From: Beroe forskalii
Taxonomy: Eukaryota > Ctenophora > Nuda > Beroida > Beroidae
Direction of reading: 5' to 3'
DNA length: 64,000 nucleotides
NCBI GenBank assembly: GCA_011033025.1
Contig: WFMF01000183.1
Coordinates: 248,001-312,000 of the forward strand
Positions 52,001-62,780 of the stretch are shown here, piece by piece. Positions within the stretch are counted from its first letter, which is position 1. Each line of letters opens with the position of its first letter. The notes under the pieces are model-generated. The model did no database searches and had not been told where the DNA came from. It saw only the letters and a list, made by a program, of their open reading frames with translations. The position numbers were made by a program, and so were the translations under genes.

Positions 52001-55000
52001 GGCTCGTGTCAGGATACCTCCATTAGGTTCCACCAGGTCCCACGAAGATCCGATCAGGTCCCACCAGGTCCCACACAGCTTCCATTAGGTCCCATTAGGT
52101 CCCACCAGGTCCCATTAGGTCCCACGCAGCTTCCATTAGGTCCCACACAGCTTCCATTAGGTCCCACCAGGTCCCATTAGGTCCCACCAGGTCCCATTAG
52201 GTCCCACAAGGTCCCCTTAGGTCTCACGCAGCTTCCATTAGGTCCCACGCAGCTTCCATTAGGTCCCACGCAGCTTCCATTAGGTCCCACCAGGTCCCAC
52301 GCAGCTTCCATTAGGTCCCATCAGGTCCCACCAGGTCCCACGCAACTTCCATTAGGTCCCATTAGGTCCCACGATGGTTGTATCAGGTCCCATTAGGTCC
52401 CACAGGTCCCACGGAGCTCCTATTAGGTCTCACGATGGTCGTATCAAATACTTTTAGGTCCCACAGGTCCCACGGAGCTCCTATTAGGTCCCATTAGGTC
52501 CCATTAGGTCCCACCAGGTCCCACACAGCTTCCATTAGGTCACACCATAGGGGTGTAGGGGTATATAGAGGTATGCTAATGGGATGGAAGGGCCGACTTT
52601 TCTGGGGGAAATATTTTGGCTAAATTTTGTTGAAGCTCTCTTGAGTGTGGAAATTTGTGTTAATGTAATTTGTGTTAATGTAATTATTTCTGTCAGTGTT
52701 CCGCAACACAGAATTGGAGCTTTCTCTGCGTTCTAATCTTAAACGGTCTAATATATCCCAGGTCCAATAACGGCTACCAAGGGGTATTCGCGTCCCCTGA
52801 GTCGGAAGAAAAGCTGCTCCTTCTTGAGTCGCTGGGGATTAAGATCTACGAGACCGACCCCACTAAGATTCTCAGATCGCTCGCTCATGGGATAGATGCT
52901 TTCGCGAGTCATGAGGGTAGGTATCTTTGGAATGTTGCCAGATATTTGAACTTTTTTAGAATGTTAACAAATGGTTTGCCCTCCCAAATGCATCCTATTG
53001 TCAAGCCTACTGTTATTGTGATGTATTGACCTTTTCAAGTGCGCGGCGTATTACTGCAATGTAGCAATCCGGTAAGCACTGAAGTGCAGGGTATAGACTA
53101 GAAAAAAGCGCTTTTTCCTCAATTTGAAAACTGTTTTTACACACAAATGTGGTTTAAATAAATTAACTTTCCAAAGACAGGAAATAATTCAAACTATCAA
53201 CAACAATCAGTTTAACAATAGATTGCTGGATTATTCAATGATACATATTATTATTTAGTCATCTTTATCGCCAAATCTCCAATATTAATTGCCTCCATAT
53301 CTCGTGAATAAGACCTCAGTAATATTCGCAAATTCATTTCAGCGCTGATAGGTATGCCAGTGATTCGCAAGTTGAAAGAGGAGTATTACGAGGGTAATAC
53401 GTCAGAGTCTTGTCGACTGCAGCTCATTCTGTGTCGGTGAGTCAATGATTTGACAATATTTATACTTCTAGAACAGGTGTGTTTATGGGGTTTGGAATCG
53501 ATGAACGTCTGAATTGTCCGTCGTTTGAAACTGGGCCCGTATAATTTTCAAACTTCTGATTCAATTAAACTTCTGAGTTAATGGTTTCACAAATTTAAAA
53601 ATGCTTGTGATATTCGCTTATTCACAACACCTTGTCGTGTGAGTTAGGTCTACTTAGTAGTTGACCTAGGAATACTGAAAGTCACGCCCCTTTCCGGGTT
53701 CCACTGCTGATACTGTTCTGGGAGGTGCTGAACATCACCCCTAAAAGCAGGGTTATACGGGGGTTGTCTGTCTTGTCTCTCCAAGGGTTGCTGAGCAACA
53801 GGTTGCTTAGCAACCTCTGTGTTGTTAGATGGTGAGGGAGCGGTGGAGGCTACAGGGGAGTGGCTCGGTAGGGTGGAGCTGGATCGAAGGGTGGATCAGT
53901 GTATGGTGAATATTCGTAGGTTGGGGCTCTGTTAGAGGAGACTGGTGGAGCATCGTAGGAATGGTTTGCCGGGGGTGGGGCATCGTATGGCGGGTTTGAT
54001 TTACTTGGCACATTGCCAGAGGAGGCTGACCCAGGTGGGTGTTTCCCAGAAGGGCGGCTGTCTGGATCTAAGTCAGGTGGGTGTTTCCCAGGAGGGCGGG
54101 TGTCTGGATCTAAGTCCGGTATATCCGGTGTATATCGTATCTCCACTGGAGGCAGTTCCTCCTGCACTACTTGCTCGGGAGGGGAGAAGACGAAGGAGGG
54201 AGACAGGTTAGCAGCCTGCTCTACAGACACTTCGTCTGCATTGAGAGACGCGGGGTCTACCCGCGCAGTGCGCCGTTTAGCGCCGCCGCCCTGCTGCTGG
54301 TTCCGCTTCAGCTCCGCGCAGTACGCCGTACAGCCGAAGTAACCGGATACGAGGATGGCGATGAGGAAGATAACGGCGCAAGCTAGAGCGACAACTAGTT
54401 CGAGTGCTTCCATCTCCTGTACAATTAGCATGTGTGTTAGGAACAAGGGTTGCAATAGGGTGCTAATGAATGGTGAGCAACATGTACAAGGCGTGTTTAA
54501 GGAATGGTATGACTGACAAAGTGGTGGGATCTAGGGTGTTTATTTGAATCTTGGAGAGTACAACTACAAGGCAATTCGTTATTCGGCCCAAAAATCAAAG
54601 CAAAGATGGGTAATGCACTAGTAAATAATCTCAAAGAAACGAAGTTGGTAAAAGTAGGGTCACACACGAACACACCAAAAATAGAATTGTTGTTTTATTC
54701 ATGAACGCAAATTAAGAATAAAGAAAAATTTCGATAAAACTTAATACGGTCTAAGTAGAACTAAGGAGCTCGAATATGTGAATAACTTCTCTTCAACGCA
54801 AACAATAAGCACGCCATTTCTAAGCGTGCTACTACTATAGAGTACTACGCTCGAAAGCATGGTCACGGAGAATAAGCGGTTAAATTCCAACAATTACGCA
54901 CTTTGAAGTGTGATAATGACGTCACTCTCAGCCGCCTATTCCTCGTGCGTGACTCGAAGTATGTGCGCCTGCGCTTCTTAAAATGGTCCTGCTTGACAAC

Positions 55001-56056
55001 ACACTCTCTTCGTAATGCTTATTATTCATGCTTCTAAAAACTCATCAGCATAGATATTCTAACTTTCTAAGGCTTGTTAAAATGTGTCAATATGCGTCAT
55101 CTATTGAAATGATGTAATTTCAATAATAATGGTAATTTAAATTGAATGCAGTGTTAGGATTCGGGCTTTTGATTTTCTACCATGTGATAATTGCGAATAT
55201 ATTCAGTCTGTTCTCAACAGAAAAGCCAAATAAAAGCATCTACCACAAAGGGAGAGAACAGAATTTGCTTTTTGCCAAACTCAAGCGTTGATGGCTAGCA
55301 TAGCTATAGCAACCTGCTACCAGGGCACTGCTACTTTAGCAACCATTACAGTAATTCCTGTTCTAACCATATCAACCTGCAACCATGACAATGGTTGCTA
55401 TGGTTACTGTTGCTATGGTAACCCCACTAACTCCCCCTCTCCTCTACAGTTTGGTGCGCGCCCTCACTAAACACGGAGACGTAGCTCCCTCCCTTCACTC
55501 TGCTATGAAGTACCATATGGTAACCATAGCAACCAGGACAGTGGTTGCTATGGTTACTGTTGCTATAGTAACCCCACTAACTCCCCCTCTCCTCTACAGT
55601 TTGGTGCGCTCACTAAACACGGAGAGTACTCCCTCCCTCCACTCTGCTATGAAGTACCATATGGTAACCATAGCAACCAGGACAGTGGTTGCGGTTACTG
55701 CTGCTATGGTAACCCCACTAACCCCTCTCCTCTACAGTTTGGTGCGCGCCCTCACTAAGCATGGAGACGTAGCCCCCTCCCTCCACTCTGCTATGAAGTA
55801 CCATATAGTAACCATAGCAACCATGACAGTGGTTGCTATGGTTACTGTTGCTATGGTAACCCCACTAACTCCCCCTCTCCTCTACAGTTTGGTGCGCGCC
55901 CTCACTAAACACGGAGACGTAGCTCCCTCCCTCCACTCTGCTATGAAGTATTTAGGAAGAGAGGTCCCAGGGGAACTTCCTATTCCCTTCCTACCCCTAC
56001 AAAACGAGGTGCCGCTTCTCAAGGACTTAGCTGAGTTGAATGTCGACAAGTGGTAG
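49035..56056 (+). CDS. Exon series of unknown protein, probably the LEM gene's 3' part
   Basis: Exons are 49035-49159, 50834-51014, 51221-51357, 52762-52916, 53343-53436 and 55888-56056 (stop TAG). Phases agree for all joins except the one into 52762, where an exon may be missing or unseen. The encoded segments include EKLAPVLEDYPDECMDVDPS, FYHGLKLSGAQAVVLED with GALVNAVQAAKGSVKVYGG, LLLLESLGIKIYETDP, GMPVIRKLKEEYYEG and LGREVPGELPIPFLPLQ. The stretch VVLEDASTGALVNAVQAAKG followed by VKEARAAV faintly recalls the viroplasmin-like (RNase H1 N-terminal type) fold found beside the LEM domain in ANKLE2. That is only a suggestion. Two of its acceptors (50834 and 55888) carry amplified copies upstream. 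The minus-strand gene at 53850-54413 sits in its last intron. Confidence 0.55.
49335..50833 (+). repeat. Minisatellite of about 30 copies of acceptor plus exon start
   Basis: Units of 46-54 bp run CCCCAG, then GCTGAGTTTACGCACACTGA, CTTTGTAGTAATCCACCCC and a short TTCTCCACCCC. The last copy, from 50834, is the coding exon, reading AEFTHTDFVVIHPFSTPSPR. In that exon the C-rich end is coding (HPFSTPSP), whereas in each earlier unit the same C-rich bases serve as the pyrimidine tract before the next AG. Variant units (GCTAAGTTT at about 49733 and 50128; GCTGATTTT...CTATG at about 49882, 50523 and 50729) show higher-order duplications of roughly 200-640 bp. The array fills nearly the entire intron. 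Confidence 0.95.
51556..51650 (+). repeat. Partial copies of an exon's 3' end in its own intron
   Basis: The end of exon 51221-51357 (ATTGCTGCGTCAATAAAAC) recurs at about 51559 and, more weakly (GCTGCATCAATGAC), at 51594. Unlike the acceptor arrays this copies donor-side exon text. A run of 14 G follows at 51647. Confidence 0.7.
51861..52018. mobile_element. Small MITE with 24-bp terminal inverted repeats
   Basis: Left end AGGTATCCTGACACAAGCCA, right end TGGCTCGTGTCAGGATACCT. The interior has three TCGAGATTTGGTCGAGATT-like repeats and no ORF. The ends fit a Tc1/mariner-like insertion at TA (TA lies within both outer repeats), but this is not certain. Confidence 0.8.
52019..52548. repeat. Intronic minisatellite based on AGGTCCCAC
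   Basis: About 40 words of AGGTCCCA(C/T) arranged with GCAGCTTCCATT into larger units. It begins directly at the right end of the MITE at 51861-52018. CAGGTCCCAC words recur through it, but no pyrimidine tract precedes them. It does not copy the next exon except for the CCCAGGTCC words around that exon's acceptor at 52761. Confidence 0.85.
53770..53815. promoter_or_regulatory. GTTGC-type palindromes, RFX X-box-like
   Basis: GGTTGCTGAGCAACAGG and GGTTGCTTAGCAACC are dyads resembling the RFX X-box half sites (GTTGC and GCAAC). They lie just past the stop of the nested minus-strand gene. Binding is not shown. Confidence 0.3.
53850..54413 (-). CDS. Small single-pass membrane protein with proline-rich tail, nested gene
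   Basis: The ORF from ATG 54413 gives 187 aa; an in-frame upstream ATG at 54455 would add 14 residues. Residues about 4-27 form one hydrophobic segment (LVVALACAVIFLIAILVSGY) followed by Cys and basic residues, so a type III single-pass protein with a cytoplasmic tail is likely. The tail is Pro/Tyr/Asp-rich (NPPYDAPPP, SYDAPP, PPYRATPL at the end) and has a 14-residue duplication (DLDPD-RP-GKHPP). Such PPY-type tails bind WW domains in WBP1/VOPP1-like adaptors, but the Cys-rich ectodomain of that group is missing. It lies entirely inside the last intron of the plus-strand gene. Confidence 0.6.
   Translation of the reverse strand: MEALELVVALACAVIFLIAILVSGYFGCTAYCAELKRNQQQGGGAKRRTARVDPASLNADEVSVEQAANLSPSFVFSPPEQVVQEELPPVEIRYTPDIPDLDPDTRPPGKHPPDLDPDSRPSGKHPPGSASSGNVPSKSNPPYDAPPPANHSYDAPPVSSNRAPTYEYSPYTDPPFDPAPPYRATPL
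54414..55287. other. Intron sequence and presumed promoter side of nested gene
   Basis: AT-rich, with a TGACGTCA CRE at about 54916 and short GC patches at 54940-54990. No exon is recognised on either strand. Confidence 0.4.
55288..55887 (+). repeat. In-frame array of acceptor plus exon start plus X-box-like dyads
   Basis: Three copies lie upstream of the real exon at 55888, with exon-start text at 55450, 55600 and 55738. The periods are 150, 138 and 150 bp, all multiples of three. Each has a CCCCTCTCCTCTACAG acceptor and about 63 bases of exon text (encoding LVRALTKHGDVAPSLHSAMK). Each also has a palindromic stretch with GGTAACCATAGCAACC and GGTTGCTATGGTTAC. One frame stays open from 55385 to the stop at 56056, so any of the four acceptors gives an uninterrupted reading frame. 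The dyads resemble RFX X-boxes. Confidence 0.93.
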
Positions 56057-56826
56057 TGTGTCCTCGTCTCTTCCAAAGCACTTCAAATGTCTGGTAACTT
56101 TAAGTAAGGTTGAATGAACAATACAATTGTTTTGTATTGATGAAATCTTTTAAATCAGGAGACAAACATTTTATTGTACTTTTAACTTATTTTATTTTCT
56201 TTGTTGAAAATGTCTAGTCTGATAATCTGAGTTTATGGTTTATTTTTCTTATATGAAAGTATGCGCTATAGCTACGATCAATTTATTTGATTTTTTATTG
56301 ATTATGTATTTGTAAACTATGTTTTGCTTGAAATTTACACTGCATTTATTTAATCGGTGATTATTTTCTTAACACAGCGAAATAAACTCTATGAATATTT
56401 TTGATAACAAGGCGATTATTTTCTTAATATGGCGAATATCTTTATAGCTAGTTGCAGCAAATGCGATTATAATGTTAGTGTGGCGCTAAATGTATAATGT
56501 TTTTAGCGCATTGTAACAAAATAAGCGTATGGGGCGTGACTTGTTGCCGTACATACTCATAACAATGCGTTAATTTGATTAGTATGGCGCTTTCAATGTC
56601 TACTATGGCGCTAGCCTAATCTGGAAGGGGGCTTCAACAGCACAAAATTTAAAAGTGAAGTCACATGCTGCACTATATTTGGCATTATCCCTTGTGCTCG
56701 TTATGCTAATTGCAGCACTATCTTATCTCACGGTCAAAAATGTAAAATATGTGAGAGTTACCTCAAATGACCAGCATGAGGAAACTGAAAACAACTCTGA
56801 AATGATCAACATTATACACTAACAGG
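56057..56826. other. Spacer with GGCGC-AT motifs
   Basis: AT-rich 3' flank. AATAAA at about 56382 may end the upstream gene. Repeated words TGGCGCT and TTAGCGCA occur at 56480-56620. No gene is recognised. Confidence 0.4.
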
Positions 56827-56839
56827 TATCTCACAGGCT

Positions 56840-57217
56840 ATGGTTGATCCGCTGAGGTCACCACTGAGGATCGAGTTAAAGAGATCTTCAAGTTCAGAGA
56901 GTGACTCTTCAAACGACTCTATACTTGCACTTAAGAAAAACATCAAGAAACTTGAAGATAATCTCAAGTTTTTAGAAAAAACCAAAGCTGAACCTAGTGC
57001 CGGACCAAGCCAAACTGGCTACAAGGATGTTTGCATTGCAACAGACTTCCAAGCCCCAGCCACAGCCAAGGTCCAATTTATCTGCACATTACAAGATTCT
57101 GAAGAGTATTGTGATTTTTGTGACCGACACGGCCATTCAATTCAAGACTGCAGATCGGTCAAAAGGTACAAGTACAATGTCAACAAACGCGGGGGGAGAT
57201 TTCGACGTGGGGGTTAA
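56840..57217 (+). CDS. Short ORF with coiled coil and one CCHC zinc knuckle
   Basis: A 125-aa ORF with a Ser-rich N-terminus, a short Lys/Leu coiled coil (residues about 30-50), then YCDFCDRHGHSIQDC near residue 97 (C-x2-C-x4-H-x4-C) and an Arg/Gly end (RGGRFRRGG). A single knuckle preceded by a coiled coil resembles the C-terminus of CLIP-type microtubule proteins. The RGG end fits a nucleic-acid-binding protein or the remnant of an element-derived gene. No neighbouring exon is recognised, although an AG lies just upstream (56838). I do not know its function. Confidence 0.4.
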   Translation: MVDPLRSPLRIELKRSSSSESDSSNDSILALKKNIKKLEDNLKFLEKTKAEPSAGPSQTGYKDVCIATDFQAPATAKVQFICTLQDSEEYCDFCDRHGHSIQDCRSVKRYKYNVNKRGGRFRRGG

Positions 57218-57770
57218 GAGCTGTTTGACGACTTACTTTGAGTTTGAGAGAATTACCTTGAGAGACTTTGAGATATCAACACTTTGAGAGACTTTGAGAT
57301 ATAAACACTTTGAGAGACTTTGAGAATATAAACACTATAAATGATGAATTTATGATGAATTTAGCTGTTTTTTGGCTTTATTGTATTTTTTGGCTAATAT
57401 CACTTTTTTGGCTTTATTTTGGAGTTTATTGGCTGATATCACCTTTTTGGCTTCAAATTTACGCCAGCTTCGCTGAAACTCTGTATTCCTGTTAAGGAAT
57501 ATAAATATAGGCTGTAAATGACTGCTTTTATCTATTCTTTTATTTTATTTTTCCCTCTTGAGCTCTTGGGGGCAAGAGATTTAAAAGCGGGGGGATAGAT
57601 GTGAGGCCTAGTGAGTAACGCTTTACTGCGTTAGGAAGGCAACGCGTGATCCCTCCTCCCCGTTTATAAGGTTGAAGTTATGTTATATAATAGCGAGTGT
57701 TACTATCCTCTAAACAAAGCGTACTCACTCTCTCTCTCCACGAGTCTGCAAAATATATAGTTACGCCCAA
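57218..57770. other. Short repeats and purine-rich tract
   Basis: A TTTGAGAGACTTTGAGATAT unit repeats about four times (57235-57330), and TTTTTGGCT words repeat at 57370-57450. A purine tract (AAAAGCGGGGGGA, about 57582) precedes TGTGAGGCC. That arrangement occurs beside long terminal repeats, but no second copy is in the window. Confidence 0.4.
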
Positions 57771-58640
57771 ACACTAGGGTTAGCTAGAGCGTGGGTAAGC
57801 TAGGTTTAGAGTAAGCAATGGCTCGGCTTAGCTAGGGTTAGCATTAGCTTGTTCTAGGGTTAGGGTTAGTATGGGGTTAGCTAGAGTTAGGGTTAGCTAG
57901 GGTTAGTGTTAGCTTGAGCTAGGGTTAGCTAAGTAGCTAGGGCTAGGGTTAGCCAGGGCTAGGGTTAGCTAGGGCTAGGGTTAGCTAGGGCTAGGGTTAG
58001 CTAGGGCTAGGGTTAGCTAGGGCTAGGGTTAGCTAGGGCTAGGGTTAGCTAGTGCTAGGGACCTAGGGTTGCCTAGGGCTAAGGAAGGTCAGGGCTTGGG
58101 TTACTTAGGGTTAGGTTCAGCTAAGGTTAGTGCTAGCTAGCTCTAGGGTTAGGGTTAGCTAGGGCTAGGGTTAGCTAAGTAGCTAGGCTAAGGAACGTCA
58201 GGGTATGCTAGGGTTAGGGTTTGCTAAGGATAGGGTAAGCTAGGGCTCCGGGCTAGGGTTAGGTAGGGCTAGAGCTACCTAGGGCTAGTTCTCGCTTGGG
58301 CTAATGTGAACTAGGGCTGGAGTCAGCCAAGTTTTGAGTCAGCTAGAGTTAGAGTTAGCTTGGGCTAGCGTTAGATATGGCAGAATGGCTTGTGTGAGCT
58401 AGGGAAGTAGGGATTAGGTTAGGGAAAGGGTTAGAGCTAGTGCTAGAGTTAGCTAGGGCCCTGGGCTAGAGATTAGGGCTAGGGTTATGTTATTTAGGAC
58501 AAGAGTTAGCTAGGAATAGGATTAGCTAGGGCTAGGGTTTGCTATTGCCAGGGTTAGCTAGGCCAGGATTAGCTTGGGTTGCAGTAAGCTAGGGCCAAGG
58601 TTAGCTAGGGCTAGGGTTAGCTTGATTTAGAGTTAACTTG
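57771..58640. repeat. Telomere-like array, 16-bp unit GGTTAGCTAGGGCTAG
   Basis: Degenerate tandem units of GGTTAGCTAGGGCTAG, most regular at 57950-58050, decaying on both sides. The words AGGGTTAG contain the metazoan telomere motif TTAGGG in permuted form with CTAGGGC inserted. It is an interstitial satellite, not a simple hexamer telomere. Confidence 0.9.
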
Positions 58641-59402
58641 GGCTAGAGTCGTTGAGTCGTTGAGTCGCATAAGTAGTGGCAATGGAATAAACCTTATAAA
58701 TCAAACATTTAATTAAGCTAAATTTGTAGGCAATAGGAACAAAGCTGTCGAATCCGTAGAACAACCCTCGGTCTGTAGCTTTCACTTTGGTAGAAACCTC
58801 AGTGGAAGGCACGGACAATGTCCGGTGAACCAAGGTGTCTAGGAAACCCAGTTTGTTATCACTCCAATTCTAGATCAAACTGCGTGGAGGGATCAATGCT
58901 AGCATTGAAGCATTGATGCTTGGTTTCATAAAGATTTTCATAAAGATTTAACTCATCTTACAAGTTTAAAAGTAACGGGTTTCCTGCACATTTAATTCAC
59001 AGGTGTATTAATGAATTTCTAGAAAAGAAATATAATAGTGATCCACCTTCCCATATTGATACAGTTAGTAAGAAATAGGCTTTCCAGTCCGATAATCGAA
59101 ACCGATAATTATCTCCGATAATTCGTCAAAATAAATTATCGGTTTATCTAGATAAAACTTATTTTTATCTAGATAAAATAGCAAAAAGTCTGCGCTGAAA
59201 AATGCTAATAAAATTGAAAAAAATCAATAAAAAACTCTCGGGTTCAGACTGGTTTCAACTGTCACCAGCCTGACAGATCACTGCCACCAATCTAGCATGT
59301 CAATTGTCACTGGTACTCTGGTACCTTTTTGACCCATCACAAAAACCAGTCCGACGAACCACAGACACCTATTATAGATGTATAGTTGACACTATCCTGA
59401 TG
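58641..59402. other. Spacer with degenerate minisatellite at its right end
   Basis: No gene is recognised. At 59235-59390 diverged words such as CACCAGCCTGACAGATCACT match the satellite orientation found at 63490-64000, beyond the inverted-repeat element. Confidence 0.45.
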
Positions 59403-59935
59403 TAGGGGCGGGGCCAAGTCCAATTTTGTCCAATTATGTCCAATTTTGTCCAATGATTTTTTGTCCAATTCTCAAAAATGAGGTTAACTTTGGACAAAAT
59501 TGGACAATATTGACATTTTTAAGTTTCTTAGGCTGTATAGCTTTGGATGAGTTCAACAATTATAATTCCATAGTTAAATATACAATCCAACAATCCTCTA
59601 TTGATTGTCAATCCTCTATTGAGTGTCAATATCATATAGCCATGGTATCTTACTGTAGCTTATTTTCGTTTGGAAATTAACTACTCAAGATACAGCCCAT
59701 GTAGTGGAAGAACATCGACAGGCAAAAAGTGGAACTGGTAAAAATGAAAGTGGAAACAAAATAATGCTTGATTCCGTTACTGTCTGTTAGTACAGAGCTC
59801 ATTACTCCGTTGGATGGACTATATTATGAGTGATTGCCACGGCATTCTGAACCAATAGTCAAGATTTCCATCACAGAGGTTCATGAGCTCTAGGACCTAG
59901 ATACAAATAATCATCGTCGATACTATAAGTTGAAG

Positions 59936-60290
59936 TAGAACTAGCCAAATCAAGCCGAAACAAGCTGAACAACCCAAGCCACCCGAACCAATCCAAAAAC
60001 CTCCCGAAATAATCCAAAAACCTCCCCGAATGAACTGAAACAAGCTTGAAACAAGCAAATCAACTCGAAACAACGAAACAATCCTCAACTGTGTTGAATC
60101 AACCAAAATCAACCCGGGTTATGGTTAGGGCGGGGCTGACTCGGGTTGATTCACTTGTTTCGGGTTGATTCGCTTGTTTCGGATCATTTCGGCTACATTT
60201 GGGGAAGTTTTGGGTTGGTTCGGGGTGGTTTCGGTTTGTTCCGCTTGTTTCAGCTTTATTTGGCTTGAATCGACCAGTTCTGTTTTTAGT
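59936..60290. repeat. Imperfect 350-bp palindrome inside the transposon
   Basis: The left arm (59936-60110: TAGCCAAATCAAGCCGAAAC, AATCCAAAAACCTCC) is complementary to the right arm (60120-60285: GGGTTGATTCGCTTGTTTCG, GGCTTGAATCGACCAGTTCT). The turn is near 60112. It may be a nested MITE. Confidence 0.75.
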
Positions 60291-60659
60291 ACAACGACAG
60301 AATCATATGATCCAAATCGAACAACGACATCACAGTGAAAAAAATTCAACCTGGCTTCAGTGATACGGCAAAGTTCAAACTGGTAATTGGTATCACTGAT
60401 AAAGTCTAACTTTCAGAATTGTGTCAGTGATAGCAAACGATCGGTTACCTAAAACTTTTTCAATAAATCCGGTGACGGTTAGGTTAGACAAAAGGGCCAG
60501 TTAAACTGTTTTTCGGTTACAGTTCGGTTATTCGTTAACCTCCCATTTGCCCTAATCAGTTAATCAAAGACATTCGGTTGCGGTTACGGTTCAAGTTACA
60601 GTTGGAAAAAGTCCGGTCAACCAGTATTTCAAAGTTACTGTTTGGTTAAATAGTTACCA

Positions 60660-62010
60660 GCAGTTTCGTCGTGAAACGTCTAACGTCAGACTGGTGTCGG
60701 ATAATGCCGGGGACTGGTGTCAGCAATATGTCATACTGGAGACAGCAATACGTCAGACTGGTGTCAGTTATAAGTCAGACTGGTGTCAGTGATACATTGG
60801 TGCCGTGACAAGGTCTAACTTCAAACTGGTGTCAGTGATACGCCCTAACATCAGACTAGTGTCAGGGGATACGTCTAACTTCACGGGTGACACTCATATA
60901 TCTAACGCCAGACTGGTGTCAGTGATATCTATCGATAAGTCTAACGTGAACAGACCGGTCTTGGTGATACATCAGACTGGTGTTTGGTGATACGTCTAAC
61001 TTCAGACAGGTATCATTGAAGCATTGACACGCCTTTACATCAGACTGGTGTCAGCGATACGTCTTACTTCAGACTGGTGTCAGTGATACGTCTTAATTCA
61101 GACTGGTGTCGGTGATACATCTGACTGGAATCAGTGGTATGTCAGACTGGTGCCAATTATGTGTTAGACTGCTGCTAGTGATATTAAATCAGACTGGTGT
61201 CAGTGATCGCCAGACGGTGTCAGAATATTCGGACTGGTGTCAGCGATACATGTGACCGTTGTTGATGATATGTCAGACTGGCGTCAGTGATTCGTCAAAT
61301 TGGTGTCAGCAATCCGCAAGAGACTGGTGTCGGTGGTACATCATACTGGTGTCAGTGATACTCCGGACTGGTGTCAGCGATACATCAGACCGTTGTTGAT
61401 TATATGTCAGACTCGTGGCATTGATACGTCAAATTGGTGTCGGTGATACGTCTTACTCAGACTAGTATCATTGACACGTCTTATTTCAGACTGATTTCAG
61501 TGATACGTCTAACTTCAAACTAGTGTCAGCGATACGTCTTACTTCAGACTGATGTCATTTATGCGGCTTACTTCAGACTGGTGTCGATGATACGTCTTAC
61601 TTAGACTGAAATTGTCAATGATACATCTGACTGGAATCACAGACTGTCAGACTGTGTCAATGATCTGTTAGACTGTTAGTGATAAAATCAGACTGGTGTC
61701 AATTGATATAGATACGCCAGACTGGTGTCAGCAATCCACCAGACTTGTGTCAGCAATCCACCAGACTGTGTCAAGATACATCAGACTGGTGTCAGTGAAA
61801 TGTAGGGACTGGTGTCAGTGATACTGATATCGCCTAAAATCAGACTGGTGTCTGTGCCCATGTAACGCCACACTGGTGTCTGTAATTCATCTATAACCAT
61901 ATGATAACGCCATACGAGAGACTGATGTCAGCGATACGTCAGACAGACTGGAAGCCATTGTACGTCAGACGAAGTGACTGCGTTATTGTTAGTGATACGT
62001 CAGAATGATG
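60660..62010. repeat. 22-23 bp minisatellite GACTGGTGTCAGTGATACGTC, plus orientation
   Basis: About 50 diverged copies of CAGACTGGTGTCAGTGATAC with GTC or GTCTAACTT spacers. It lies inside the transposon. Confidence 0.9.
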
Positions 62011-62629
62011 TCATTGATACATCACCGCCATATGCAATTCTAATGTAATCCAGTTAAATCATTTCCATTTCCACCTCACATCTTCCATTATGAAATATTT
62101 AGTCGGGGACCCGGGACTGACCAACGATCTCTAACCAATATCAAATCATCATTGCATAACGCACGAAATGGCCTTAAAGTCAGGAGACTATAAATGCCGA
62201 AAAGTATGGGACAAGAACAGATGGGACCTGGTGTTTAGTTAGCGTCCATGATAATACTAAACTGTCTAGCCATATATTCGACATAGCATCTGTTCAAGTA
62301 ACGATTTAACAAACAACGAAATAATGAATGAAGGGTTTAATTCCAAAATACTAGCTAGCTCTGAAAAGAATTGAGTACCGGTTCAGAAGGTTTGTCAGTG
62401 ACAGTCCGTAGACAGAGAAGGGGCTGCAGCCCCTCGGAAGAATATACCATTTCAAAAAAATAGTTAGAATAAAAGTTCTTTGACTGATAATCATAATTAC
62501 ATACTTTTGGCTTGGCTAAATAGTGGCAGTTTAATCTATCTGACTGTTATAAATCGCTTATAGTTGATTGTATACTTTTCAAATGCCTGATTTTGACAAA
62601 TATCGTCCTGTACATTTCTTTTATTTGTA

Positions 62630-62780
62630 AAAATCATCCTACAGCACCCCATAATTTCCCTACTTTCGGGGCCCGCCCTAGACCTCGCAGGGGCGCCTGC
62701 ACTTGCCGCAGTTGGGGCTTTGCTGCTGGCGCAAGGGCCCTCCCGGAAAAACTTTAGCCGGCCCTGGGGCATGAAAGGTG
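62630..62780. mobile_element. Possible small GC-rich transposon end
   Basis: On the minus strand CAGGGCCGGCTAAAG begins a GC-rich block that ends near GGGGCCCGCC (62669). CAGGGCCGG starts are common in hAT-type ends. Partners are incomplete, so this is tentative. Confidence 0.35.

Noticed and set aside
57580-57770. Purine tract followed by TGTGAGGCC, possibly the edge of an LTR element
   Set aside because: No second terminal repeat and no recognisable element proteins in the window; kept only as a remark.
57771-58640. True chromosome end
   Set aside because: The unit is not a simple hexamer, decays on both sides and is followed by ordinary repeat-rich DNA.
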